From: a virus
Length of the DNA stretch: 25,289 nt
IMG/VR virus record: IMGVR_UViG_3300017969_000129
Span: 1 to 25,289 of that record
Strand: one strand, 5' to 3'
This document shows positions 7,245 to 14,749 of this stretch, in pieces (position 1 is the stretch's first letter; each line of letters opens with the position of its first letter). Made by a program: the position numbers and the translations under genes. The notes under the pieces were generated by a model that worked only from the letters and a program-made list of their open reading frames with translations, was not told the DNA's origin and searched no databases.

Positions 7245-7904
7245 TTATTTCCAGAATAATGATTCATGTGGCTTGTTTAGAGATGTAGTAAAATGTACTA
7301 ATTTAATGCTATCATTAAATTGATTATTAGTCATAATATTTGAATCAAATTTTGCTTTATATTGATTTGCTATAAAATCATTTTTTGATTCGGTGTTTGT
7401 CCATCTAGTTATCCATTTTTCAGGCACTAATTTTAACGTCAAATTTTGTTCTACATGTTCTTCTACAAAAAATTGTTCACCATTTACTGGTCCAATTGTC
7501 AATCCGCTTTTTATATAATGAGACATCCAATGTTTTGGATTTTTCATAAAAATATCATATATGTAATTACAGTCTTTAGGATAATATTTTTGAAATCCTC
7601 CATTTATTTTCCAATTAGGATAATTATGATTCCACCATTGAGGGATTCCTAAAAATTCACCTCTTTTAATTGGAAAATCAAATAATTTTTTGTAATCACC
7701 AATCAATAAAACATCTATATCTAATACAACAATAGGCTCATCAGTATTGAGAGCCATGCATTGCATTTTATTCCACTGTAAAGCTATAGATTTTTCATAT
7801 GATTCTCGAATCCATACGACTTCATAATCTTTTAACTTTTCATTAATATAATCTTCATATTCTGGCCCGTACTTGTTTCCAATGCGTAGGCAATATATTT
7901 TCAT
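7245..7904 (-). CDS. Glycosyltransferase-like protein, GT-A type with DxD, 219 aa
   Basis: A small, probably cytoplasmic nucleotide-sugar transferase. The N-terminal strand (MKIYCLRIGNKYG) leads to the metal/sugar-nucleotide motif DID at residues 62-64, inside PIVVLDIDVLLIGD. A KINGGF segment lies in the middle. The C-terminus carries KLVHFTTSLNKPH, resembling the HF...KPW closing motif of GT8-like enzymes. There is no signal peptide or membrane segment. It is the last gene of the cassette, three bases after the 296-residue gene. Donor and acceptor sugars cannot be deduced. GT-A fold is well supported by pattern; catalytic activity is inferred. Confidence 0.72.
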   Translation of the reverse strand: MKIYCLRIGNKYGPEYEDYINEKLKDYEVVWIRESYEKSIALQWNKMQCMALNTDEPIVVLDIDVLLIGDYKKLFDFPIKRGEFLGIPQWWNHNYPNWKINGGFQKYYPKDCNYIYDIFMKNPKHWMSHYIKSGLTIGPVNGEQFFVEEHVEQNLTLKLVPEKWITRWTNTESKNDFIANQYKAKFDSNIMTNNQFNDSIKLVHFTTSLNKPHESLFWK

Positions 7905-7907
7905 GAT

Positions 7908-8798
7908 TTAAAAAGTTCTTCCTTCATATTTAACTTCTGGCCAAATAAGTTCAAATTTCTTATTGATGGCATGAATCATTTTATGGCTTGGATCTATTGC
8001 GTCATCTGGAAGTCTACCGTGCCATTCATCAGTAAGTGATTCATAGTTAATATTTTTAGATTTCACTAAGAAACTAAACATGGTTTCATTATCAAAAGCA
8101 AATCTACTAAAAATTGCTTCTGGGAACATTGTGATTTCCTGTTCTTGTAAAGCTTTTAATTTATAAATTAATGTTTCAAATTCACCATTCCAATCCATAG
8201 ATTGTATAGCTTCAGACCCACCAATAACTGTGCCGGTATTAATCACATCATTTTCAGGATGATATCCTTCTTCTAATAAAAGAGCATAACAATTCCAATA
8301 TTTTACGGCTGGATTTCTATCACAACTATTGTATTTTGTTAAGTCTGTTTTCTTCCCCCACTCGGCTAACTCATTATTATTTTTTGCATATAATTTATTC
8401 ATATCAAGAACTTCAAAAATATCTTCATTTGTTCTTGGTATGACATCAATATCCATATAAAATACAGCGTCATACTCATATGATAATTTTTGAAGTAAAT
8501 GATTTTTATAGTAATTCACAATATGATACATTGGAAGATTTTCATACACTTCTTTGCAGTAAACATAATAATCTATAAATTCTTTATCAAAAACATATAG
8601 TTTGTAATCTGCATCGATCTCATCGGCATATGCTTTTTGTGTCCACATTAAATGATTTTTAAATGCTGCAAATTTATCTTTGGTTTCTTCAGCACGTCCA
8701 ACTCTCCAGGGATTTTTTCCTGAATGCCTTGAATATCCGGCTTCATTTAACAATGCTTCTGGAATATCAATGTAAATAGAAAATATAATCTTTTTCAT
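7908..8798 (-). CDS. Glycosyltransferase-like protein, GT-A type with DxD, 296 aa
   Basis: The DxD motif is DID at residues 116-118 within AVFYMDIDVIPR, preceded by a strand and helix pattern (NYYKNHLLQKL) typical of GT-A enzymes. A later NTGTVIGGS segment fits the acceptor-side NTG/NxG motif seen in many such enzymes, and the C-terminal MIHAINKK supplies a candidate metal-binding histidine. It is longer than and distinct from the KWG-type group in this cassette (proteins at 9430, 10208 and 13550). No membrane anchor is visible. It is spaced three bases from both neighbours, so it is surely co-transcribed. Its sugar specificity is unknown. Confidence 0.72.
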   Translation of the reverse strand: MKKIIFSIYIDIPEALLNEAGYSRHSGKNPWRVGRAEETKDKFAAFKNHLMWTQKAYADEIDADYKLYVFDKEFIDYYVYCKEVYENLPMYHIVNYYKNHLLQKLSYEYDAVFYMDIDVIPRTNEDIFEVLDMNKLYAKNNNELAEWGKKTDLTKYNSCDRNPAVKYWNCYALLLEEGYHPENDVINTGTVIGGSEAIQSMDWNGEFETLIYKLKALQEQEITMFPEAIFSRFAFDNETMFSFLVKSKNINYESLTDEWHGRLPDDAIDPSHKMIHAINKKFELIWPEVKYEGRTF

Positions 8799-8801
8799 AA
8801 C

Positions 8802-9443
8802 TTAACCTTTTTTTCCTATTACAAAAAATTGTTTATAGTTTCTAAAACCTAAATCATCTTCAAAATCAAAAACCTGTTCATGTTTAAAGTGTACTTCAGT
8901 AATTCCAGATTGCTTTATTAAATCTCTAGTAGATTCTACTTTATTAATATGACCTCTTTTTGTTAGATTATTTCCACTTAAAACTACATAAGAATTATTT
9001 GGTATAACTTCTTTCATTGGAAAAGAATGTTCACAACTCGTATTAATGTATACGTCAGCTGGGTGAAACATATCATTATCAAATGTAACATCCAAATTGT
9101 GATGGCTATAATTTATAGTAGAAGTTAAATCTTCATTTCTATAATACTTATTGATTCTCCAAGCTAATTTTTCGGTCACTGGACACATATCATATGTTCT
9201 TACTTTATGCGCACCTTTTTCAAAACACATTGGAACAGAATAAAATCCAACACCAGAATTTAAAATATTGACATCTTTTCCTATAAGGTCAATTTTATCA
9301 GCCCACCAATGTTGAATAATAAATTCAGTTTTACTCATTTGTTCAAATAAATTATCATAATAATTATCCCAATCACTAAGTTCTTTTGTTTCTCTTAGCA
9401 ATACGGTAAAACGATCTACATCTGATTTTTCAATTTGATACAT
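8802..9443 (-). CDS. Class I methyltransferase-like protein with INTSCE motif, 213 aa
   Basis: A Rossmann-type pattern is visible: NILNSGVGFYSV (residues about 59-70) as the SAM-binding glycine loop, VRTYDMCP with Asp85 as the likely ribose ligand, and PADVYINTSCEHSFPM (about 128-143) as the motif IV region. A C-terminal KRGHIN segment and a closing VIGKK complete the pattern shared with the 200-residue protein at 12960-13562. I recall this INTSCE group from marine phages, where it is usually annotated as a methyltransferase or hypothetical. Its start overlaps the end of the upstream glycosyltransferase by 14 bases. Methylation of a sugar or protein is inferred, not shown. Confidence 0.65.
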   Translation of the reverse strand: MYQIEKSDVDRFTVLLRETKELSDWDNYYDNLFEQMSKTEFIIQHWWADKIDLIGKDVNILNSGVGFYSVPMCFEKGAHKVRTYDMCPVTEKLAWRINKYYRNEDLTSTINYSHHNLDVTFDNDMFHPADVYINTSCEHSFPMKEVIPNNSYVVLSGNNLTKRGHINKVESTRDLIKQSGITEVHFKHEQVFDFEDDLGFRNYKQFFVIGKKG

Positions 9444-10185
9444 TTTGCTTCTTCTCTGATAAAGAAATGCCTTCTAGCATATTAATAATTCCACGTTTAT
9501 CATTTTCTTTTAATGCACGCTCAGTTGTAACAATACCTTCATCATAGTATTGAAAATGATTTCTTCTACTTTCTATACTATATGGCCCAAACTGATGAAA
9601 CATAAAAGTATCCATAGATGGGTATGTATAAAAGCACTTATCTAAATTACTATTTACAAAGTTATATATGGGTTTATTTTGACCTTGTTTCCAACGTAAA
9701 ACAGAACTATTAAATAAAGGACATCTTGTTATATGATATTGTCTTTTCCATTCATAGCCATTTTCATAATAAGGATGATCCCACCAATAATTCCAAACAA
9801 TATAAGGTTTATCGTCATTTAATTCTTCAAAAAAATACGCTAAATCACCTTCAATATTTGTATCTAAATCAAGATACAATATGGTGTCATTTTCATTGAA
9901 TTTTTTGTCTTCATTAAATAAAGTTATTTTTCTATAATGAGGAATTCCTCCAAAATCATCTCTATGATATCCGTTTTGAACCATATCATATCTTTCATTT
10001 GGATCCGTAGATGCTCTATAATGTTTTAGTTTAAATGCTTCCCATGTTTCATCAAATTCTGTAAAACACTCGAAATCAAAATCAACTGAACAGTTTTTCT
10101 TAACTTTTTTGTATAATTCATTTACATACCCATCATCGTATAGTGTACCCCATTTTGCACAAATGATTTTATTTTTGGATTTCAT
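9430..10185 (-). CDS. KWG-type glycosyltransferase-like protein with DxD, 251 aa
   Basis: I chose the ATG at 10185 because it places the family's KWG-x-x-Y motif near residue 11, as in the two related proteins here. A TTG at 10215 would add ten residues and overlap the upstream gene by 8 bases. The motif order is IICAKWGTLYDDGYV, NCSVDFDF, FGGIPHYRK, then TILYLDLDTNIEGDL with DLD at residues 106-108, then a CPLFNSSVLRWKQGQ segment. It belongs to the same family as the proteins at 10208-10903 and 13550-14299, and shares most with the latter. GT-A nucleotide-sugar transfer is the likely activity. It is followed, with a 14-base overlap, by an INTSCE methyltransferase-like gene, and the same pair occurs at 14299-12960. 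Confidence 0.75.
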   Translation of the reverse strand: MKSKNKIICAKWGTLYDDGYVNELYKKVKKNCSVDFDFECFTEFDETWEAFKLKHYRASTDPNERYDMVQNGYHRDDFGGIPHYRKITLFNEDKKFNENDTILYLDLDTNIEGDLAYFFEELNDDKPYIVWNYWWDHPYYENGYEWKRQYHITRCPLFNSSVLRWKQGQNKPIYNFVNSNLDKCFYTYPSMDTFMFHQFGPYSIESRRNHFQYYDEGIVTTERALKENDKRGIINMLEGISLSEKKQNVSN

Positions 10186-10207
10186 ACCAAGTGTCTTTCT
10201 TATATAA

Positions 10208-10903
10208 CTAAACAATTACTTCATCCTTTAAACCAATTGGTTCACCAGCTAAATTTTGAATTAAAGCATTTGTGTTTTTATAATACCAATCTACAGCTTC
10301 AACTGGTAAATAGTTAAAGTAATCTTTTACACCAAATCTATACCAAACATACGCATCTACTCTACGATATGTAAAAAATACTTGATCAGGCTTTTTTTCT
10401 ATTAAATCAGTAATTGGTTTTATTTGGCCTTTTTTCCAAACAAGAACTGACGTATTAATAGGAGTAATATTTTGATTTTTATAATCCTGAATTAATTTCC
10501 ATTTTTCCATATCATAATCGTACTGAACCCACGGCTTATCAAAATTTAACTCTGTAAAATATTTTAAATCACCGTTAATAATCATGTCAATATCTAAGTA
10601 CATAAAAACATCATCATCATCAAATTTTACATCTTGTGTCCAAGGATAGATTTTTTTATATAATGGTAAACCACCTAAATCATAATTCCAATAGCCATTT
10701 ACTAATTTTGGACCTTGAACAACTTCAGGCTTACCTGTTCCTCTAAAATATTTTTTACTATATTTGTCCCATCCTGTTTCATAATCTCTCAAAACAGTTA
10801 AGTTCCAATCTACAGTCGTATGTTTTCCAATACTTTCTTTTAGAGTATCAATGTACTTTTCATCATACATATCTCCCCATTTATGAACAATAATTTGTAA
10901 CAT
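10208..10903 (-). CDS. KWG-type glycosyltransferase-like protein with DxD, 231 aa
   Basis: The order of motifs matches its two paralogues in the cassette: IIVHKWGDMYDEKYI at the N-terminus, a TVDWN segment, LGGLPLYKK, then VFMYLDIDMIINGDL with DID at residues 104-106, and NTSVLVWKKGQIKP. No signal peptide or membrane helix is seen, so action in the infected cell's cytoplasm is expected. It starts one base after the stop of the 185-residue methyltransferase. It is the most divergent of the three KWG proteins; the donor sugar cannot be predicted. Confidence 0.75.
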   Translation of the reverse strand: MLQIIVHKWGDMYDEKYIDTLKESIGKHTTVDWNLTVLRDYETGWDKYSKKYFRGTGKPEVVQGPKLVNGYWNYDLGGLPLYKKIYPWTQDVKFDDDDVFMYLDIDMIINGDLKYFTELNFDKPWVQYDYDMEKWKLIQDYKNQNITPINTSVLVWKKGQIKPITDLIEKKPDQVFFTYRRVDAYVWYRFGVKDYFNYLPVEAVDWYYKNTNALIQNLAGEPIGLKDEVIV

Positions 10904-10904
10904 A

Positions 10905-11462
10905 TCACCACTTCACAATGTAATAATTTTCATTTAGTTTTTCTATAAGAGGACTAAAACCTTGCAATAGCATAATCAACTCATCCATTGTATATGTATG
11001 ATATTTATCACTAATTCCATCTTTATAATTCTCATCATAAAACACAAAAAAGGCGTGTTTAGCATCCATTTTTATGTAATGATCTAGTAGCTTTGATAGC
11101 CCAATATAATTCGGTGTTCCAAATAAGCTAACTAATATATCACACTTTTCATTAATGTACATATTGCAATCAGCTTGTTTAAAAGTATATTCGGGGAATT
11201 TTTGCTTAGCGTTTTCTAACATTCCTTCAGATATATCATATCCAATAAATGTTTTTGGATCTGGTTTTCCTAAAATGTCAATGTCTTGCCCAGAACCAAC
11301 ACCAAGAGATACAATCTTGCCAACCTCACCATTTTTCATCCAAAATTTATGAGCGTCATACTCATCTTTCATATAATGATTATTTTCCCATCCGCCATGA
11401 ACATATTTCTGTTCGTACCATTCAGCAGCTGCATTATATTTTTCTCTTAATAATTCACTCAT
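10905..11462 (-). CDS. SAM-dependent class I methyltransferase, 185 aa
   Basis: Classical methyltransferase motifs are in order. IVSLGVGSGQDI (residues about 50-61) is motif I, TFIGYDISEGMLENAK with Asp76 is the ribose-binding strand end, FKQADCN (about 94-100) is the adenine-contact region, and DILVSLFGTPNY (about 108-119) is motif IV. The length is short for the family, with a compact C-terminus. The substrate is not evident; the glycosyltransferase neighbours suggest a sugar hydroxyl or a small metabolite. The 74-base gap before this gene is the only sizeable one within the cassette, so it may begin a second transcription unit. Confidence 0.85.
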   Translation of the reverse strand: MSELLREKYNAAAEWYEQKYVHGGWENNHYMKDEYDAHKFWMKNGEVGKIVSLGVGSGQDIDILGKPDPKTFIGYDISEGMLENAKQKFPEYTFKQADCNMYINEKCDILVSLFGTPNYIGLSKLLDHYIKMDAKHAFFVFYDENYKDGISDKYHTYTMDELIMLLQGFSPLIEKLNENYYIVKW

Positions 11463-11499
11463 AGCGTCACTTTCTTGTTTACAAAAATCATAAATGTGG

Positions 11500-11511
11500 T
11501 ATAATATTATA
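11500..11511. promoter_or_regulatory. 12-bp palindrome with TATAAT core in the cassette's only real gap
   Basis: TATAATATTATA is a perfect palindrome and offers a sigma-70-like -10 hexamer on either strand. It lies 38 bases before the methyltransferase start at 11462. I see no convincing -35 element at 16-18 bases. It could be an internal host-type or middle promoter, an operator half-site pair, or chance in AT-rich DNA. Confidence 0.3.
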
Positions 11512-11536
11512 GTTATCTATAATGGAAGCTGGAATA

Positions 11537-12232
11537 CTACCAACCAATCGCACCATGCTTCATAACAGCATCTTTTGTCATTTCATCTAAAGTAGTGCCT
11601 TTTTCATTATCTAATTGATCATACGCATATTCTATTTCTCTACAGCCCATACAATCTCCACACGGTTCTGTAGCATGAGTATTGCATGATATAGTGTAAT
11701 CATAAATCCAATCAAACTTGTTTCTTCTACCTAAATCTACTACATGATATTTTTCTAAATGTTCAAAAGGATTTTTTAAAAAATTATCATTTGTTAACCA
11801 AGGGCGTTTTGACATGCCTTTTTGTGTTGGATCCCACCTAGGAAACCATTGTGGATGTGGTGGTAAAATATTTCCACAATAAAGTTCTTCACAATCAGTA
11901 GTGTCTCTTATTTCTTGAAAAGCTAAACATAAGCGAGGGTAATGCGCGCTCATTGGCCAATCCCAACGAGTTTTACCAACAATTTCTAATTCTAAATTTA
12001 CTTCTAACTTTTTTAAAATTTCATCAATAAGAGGCTTACTCGGATCATAGCTTGTTTGAACATTAAAAATTCTAATATCAATGTCGTTTTTAAAATTGTC
12101 CCAAAGCAATTTAAAAATTGTAGTGCTGTCTACGCCTGAAGACATTAATACACCGATTTTTTTCTTTGGATTTAAGTTTATAATTCTTTCGTCCCATTCT
12201 GGCCCAGTTATAAATTTCATAACGTTATCCAT
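11537..12232 (-). CDS. PP-loop ATPase with QueC-like cysteine cluster, 231 aa
   Basis: The PP-loop is SSGVDS at residues 31-36, following a hydrophobic strand (KKIGVL), the AMP/PPi-binding signature of the N-type ATP pyrophosphatase family. Near the C-terminus four cysteines (183, 191, 194, 197; C-x7-C-x2-C-x2-C) sit in a CGDCMGCRE context. This closely resembles the zinc site of QueC, 7-cyano-7-deazaguanine synthase, and the length matches QueC. No folE, queD or queE partner is visible here, and the neighbours are sugar- and methyl-transfer genes. A related amidating or thiolating PP-loop enzyme acting on a glycan precursor is therefore an equal alternative. The start overlaps the upstream sulfotransferase-like gene by 16 bases; Met5 is a possible alternative start. 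Confidence 0.72.
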   Translation of the reverse strand: MDNVMKFITGPEWDERIINLNPKKKIGVLMSSGVDSTTIFKLLWDNFKNDIDIRIFNVQTSYDPSKPLIDEILKKLEVNLELEIVGKTRWDWPMSAHYPRLCLAFQEIRDTTDCEELYCGNILPPHPQWFPRWDPTQKGMSKRPWLTNDNFLKNPFEHLEKYHVVDLGRRNKFDWIYDYTISCNTHATEPCGDCMGCREIEYAYDQLDNEKGTTLDEMTKDAVMKHGAIGW

Positions 12233-12963
12233 CCTCCATTATTTACAACCTCGGAATTTAATTTATCTATGACAAAATCTGGATCTTCAAAAAATCGAAG
12301 TTTTTCCATAGGATCTTCCCATATTAATGTTTCCTTAGTATTTTCACTATCTACAAAAATTTCATCATAAGAAGTTTTTAATACCTCATCTGCAAAAGAT
12401 TCAACATTGTTAATATTATTTTTAAAGCTTTTTATTGTTTTAAGCATTTCGTTAATATAAAAAACAGCTTGTTTATTTGATATTTTAGGCATGTTTTCAA
12501 AATGATTTTTAACACTTTCTCTTGTAGATTCGCCTTCTGAAATATTCCACCAAGAAATTCCAGATTTTATAATTTCATTTTTATTTTTTGAAGTAATATT
12601 TTCATAATGGTTTTTAGCTAAAGGTAAAGCCAATGATGTATAATGAGAAAGATAATCTTTTCTAGGATATAAAATTATAAGTTGACAATTTTTCCAAAAA
12701 TTAAAATTATGCTTTTTTTGCCATTCCATATAATGATGATCAAGCATAACTTTGGCTAAAACAAATTTTTCTTTTGATTGAGAATTTTCTATAAATTCTT
12801 TTTGAAAATCATCAGGCCAAAATACAAATTCACCATAATTTTTATCAAAACTACTAAAATTTTCAAAATGTTTTTTAATAGATTGATTTAAGTATGTAGA
12901 AGCTGTTCTAGGCACCGTTGCTATAAAAGTATTTTTTAATTTTAGACTTGATATATCAATCAT
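12217..12963 (-). CDS. Sulfotransferase-like P-loop protein, 248 aa
   Basis: An N-terminal strand and loop, FIATVPRTASTYLNQSI (residues about 13-29), resembles the 5'-phosphosulfate-binding loop of PAPS-dependent sulfotransferases (PRSGSTW-type). A second segment, LIILYPRKDYLSHY (about 95-108), resembles the 3'-phosphate motif with Ser106 in the expected place. However, the arginine usually two residues before the proline is replaced by leucine; Arg101 next to it might compensate. The length suits a small sulfotransferase. The gene overlaps its upstream neighbour by four bases (ATGA) and its downstream neighbour by 16. The likely role is transfer of sulfate to a sugar or protein, but activity is uncertain because of the missing arginine. 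Codon use and base composition are very AT-rich. Confidence 0.55.
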   Translation of the reverse strand: MIDISSLKLKNTFIATVPRTASTYLNQSIKKHFENFSSFDKNYGEFVFWPDDFQKEFIENSQSKEKFVLAKVMLDHHYMEWQKKHNFNFWKNCQLIILYPRKDYLSHYTSLALPLAKNHYENITSKNKNEIIKSGISWWNISEGESTRESVKNHFENMPKISNKQAVFYINEMLKTIKSFKNNINNVESFADEVLKTSYDEIFVDSENTKETLIWEDPMEKLRFFEDPDFVIDKLNSEVVNNGGWITL

Positions 12964-13562
12964 ATTTTTTTTCCAATAACCATGTAAGTATTTTTATGAT
13001 TTATATCAGCTGTGCCGCTGTAAACAACTTCCATTGGAGGAAGTGTTTTTATAAAATCATATATTGTGTCTTGAATATTTATATTGCCTCTTTTCTTTTC
13101 ATTTGTTCCTTGAAAAGCCATTAGAGTTCCAGGTTTATAAACATCTGCACAAAATTTCATATCATACATAAGTTCACATGATGTGTTTATTAATAGATCT
13201 ACTTCGTGTCTTATCCATTCTTTATCTAAAACAACATCTAATACTATTTGTTCTACGTTTTTAAAATCTTGTAAAAGTTTCCAATTAATACTTTGAACTG
13301 CAGGATCATAATCATATAATATTATATCACTATATTTTTTAAATAAAAATGATTCATAAAAAAAGAATCCAGATGCGTAAAAATTTACACTTTTTACGTC
13401 TTTATCAAATTTGGACAGCTCATTATATAACCATATATTTTTTTGTAAGACTTCTTTTTTCAAACAAGAATAAAAATTATCTTTATGCCAGGGGTATTCT
13501 TTATCAATTGAATAAAGTGCATCTATTAATGGCTGAGCTGGAAAATCGTTTAAGTTAAACAT
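12960..13562 (-). CDS. Methyltransferase-like protein with INTSCE motif, 200 aa
   Basis: It is a paralogue of the 213-residue protein at 8802-9443. The shared blocks are VDLLINTSCELMYDMK (residues about 121-136), a KKRGNIN segment (about 146-152) and a final MVIGKK. The SAM-loop equivalent (SVNFYASGFFFYES, about 58-71) is degenerate, with only one glycine, although an acidic LYDYDP follows in the right place. It may be a divergent methyltransferase or a non-catalytic relative. Its start overlaps the upstream KWG glycosyltransferase by 13 bases, the same arrangement as the second pair in the cassette. Confidence 0.6.
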   Translation of the reverse strand: MFNLNDFPAQPLIDALYSIDKEYPWHKDNFYSCLKKEVLQKNIWLYNELSKFDKDVKSVNFYASGFFFYESFLFKKYSDIILYDYDPAVQSINWKLLQDFKNVEQIVLDVVLDKEWIRHEVDLLINTSCELMYDMKFCADVYKPGTLMAFQGTNEKKRGNINIQDTIYDFIKTLPPMEVVYSGTADINHKNTYMVIGKKI

Positions 13563-14299
13563 ATCTTATTTTTTTCATCCATATTTAATCCAGCTAACGT
13601 GTGAATAATTGTATTATCATTAAAAGAATTTTTATCAGATGCTACTATTCCTCTATCAAATGTATTAAAAAAATTTCTATTATATTCGTCATACGCATGT
13701 GGACCAAATCTATGAAATAACCAATTGTCGTTTATCCCATATTGAAAAAAATTAGCGTAAGAGTTTTTCATCATTTGATTAAATATTCTTCTACACTGAC
13801 CGGGTTTCCATAATAATACTGAACTATTATAATATGGGCAACTTCTTAAATTATAAAGCCTATTCCATTTCATATTTTCGTTAAACTGCCAACTTCTTGC
13901 AATCCAAGGTTTGTTTAATTCTAAATCAAAGAAATATGCTAAATCTTTTTTAATTATTGTATCTAAATCTAAATACAAGATGGTGTCATCTTCTGCGCAA
14001 TATTCAATATCTTTTAAAAACATTATATATTTTCTAAAATGTGCAAAACCGCCTGCATCTTCTCTAATATATTCTTGAAGTGGATTATCAGTTATTGAAG
14101 ATTCGGGATCCTGTGTTCCTCTAAATACATCTTTTTGTATTTTTTCTAGTTCTTTAAACGCGGCAGAAATATGGACATGATCCATTGTAATAAAATCAAA
14201 ATCTACTGAACAATTATTTTTTACTTGATCATATAGAGCTTCTACATGTTCATTGGTGTAACGAGTACCCCATTTTAAATAAACAATTTTATTTGCCAT
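13550..14299 (-). CDS. KWG-type glycosyltransferase-like protein with DxD, 249 aa
   Basis: This is the first gene of the cassette in transcription order, four bases from the preceding 146-residue gene's stop. Motifs in order are IVYLKWGTRYTNEHV, NCSVDFDF, AGGFAHFRK, TILYLDLDTIIKKDL with DLD at residues 111-113, and CPYYNSSVLLWKPGQ. The NCSVDFDF, ILYLDLDT and NSSVL blocks are nearly identical to those of the protein at 9430-10185, so the two look like duplicates. A GT-A type, metal-dependent sugar transfer in the cytoplasm is the likely activity. Nothing in the sequence identifies donor or acceptor. Confidence 0.75.
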   Translation of the reverse strand: MANKIVYLKWGTRYTNEHVEALYDQVKNNCSVDFDFITMDHVHISAAFKELEKIQKDVFRGTQDPESSITDNPLQEYIREDAGGFAHFRKYIMFLKDIEYCAEDDTILYLDLDTIIKKDLAYFFDLELNKPWIARSWQFNENMKWNRLYNLRSCPYYNSSVLLWKPGQCRRIFNQMMKNSYANFFQYGINDNWLFHRFGPHAYDEYNRNFFNTFDRGIVASDKNSFNDNTIIHTLAGLNMDEKNKICLT

Positions 14300-14302
14300 G
14301 AT

Positions 14303-14743
14303 TTATTTCAATGTTAGTGCCAAAATATGAATTAATTCTAATGCATCATTACTTTTTTTAATTTTATTGATTTTTGTTTTTGAAAGAGAAAGAATATTTT
14401 CAAGCCTAAACATGTCTGCTTTTATTTTAAAAATAAAATCTTCATCAAACCTTTTTTCTAAAAAATTAAAGCAGTCAAACGGCAATCCATTTGATTCTTT
14501 TTCTATCACTTTAATTTGAGGTTTTTCTTTTTTCTTTGAAGCTTCTCTTATTTTTTTATAAGTTCTCATTTCTATATCTTCTAAACTATATTCTTCCAAT
14601 AAGTCTAGAAAATCCTGTGAACTATAATCTACTTCAAGAGCATAAGAAATTATATCATCGTTTTCTTTATATAAAACTTCAATAATTGTATTTTGTCTAT
14701 CAAAAAATTTTACGTCAATAATTTTGTCGCTAAAAATAGCCAT
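14303..14743 (-). CDS. Conserved hypothetical T4-like phage protein, 146 aa
   Basis: The N-terminal half (KIIDVKFFDRQNTIIEVLYKE, then ALEVDYSSQDFLDLLEEYSLEDIE) resembles short hypothetical proteins I recall next to tail genes in cyanophages, in which a beta hairpin is followed by an acidic helix. The middle (about residues 61-85) is lysine-rich (REASKKKEKPQIKVIEKE) and the C-terminal part is helical. There is no catalytic motif, signal peptide or membrane segment. It sits six bases after the 308-residue structural gene and just before the cassette. A small structural or assembly role is plausible but not shown. Confidence 0.65.
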   Translation of the reverse strand: MAIFSDKIIDVKFFDRQNTIIEVLYKENDDIISYALEVDYSSQDFLDLLEEYSLEDIEMRTYKKIREASKKKEKPQIKVIEKESNGLPFDCFNFLEKRFDEDFIFKIKADMFRLENILSLSKTKINKIKKSNDALELIHILALTLK

Positions 14744-14749
14744 AATAAT

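Noticed and set aside
10186-10215. TTG start for the KWG glycosyltransferase, adding ten residues
   Set aside because: The ATG at 10185 places the KWG motif at the same distance from the start as in both paralogues and avoids overlap with the upstream gene. The TTG is not excluded.
7245-14299. Reading the cassette as a host-type LPS or capsule operon, suggesting a prophage or host fragment
   Set aside because: There is no membrane-bound transferase, flippase or polymerase, all genes share strand and tight packing with phage tail genes, and phage structural genes lie on both sides.
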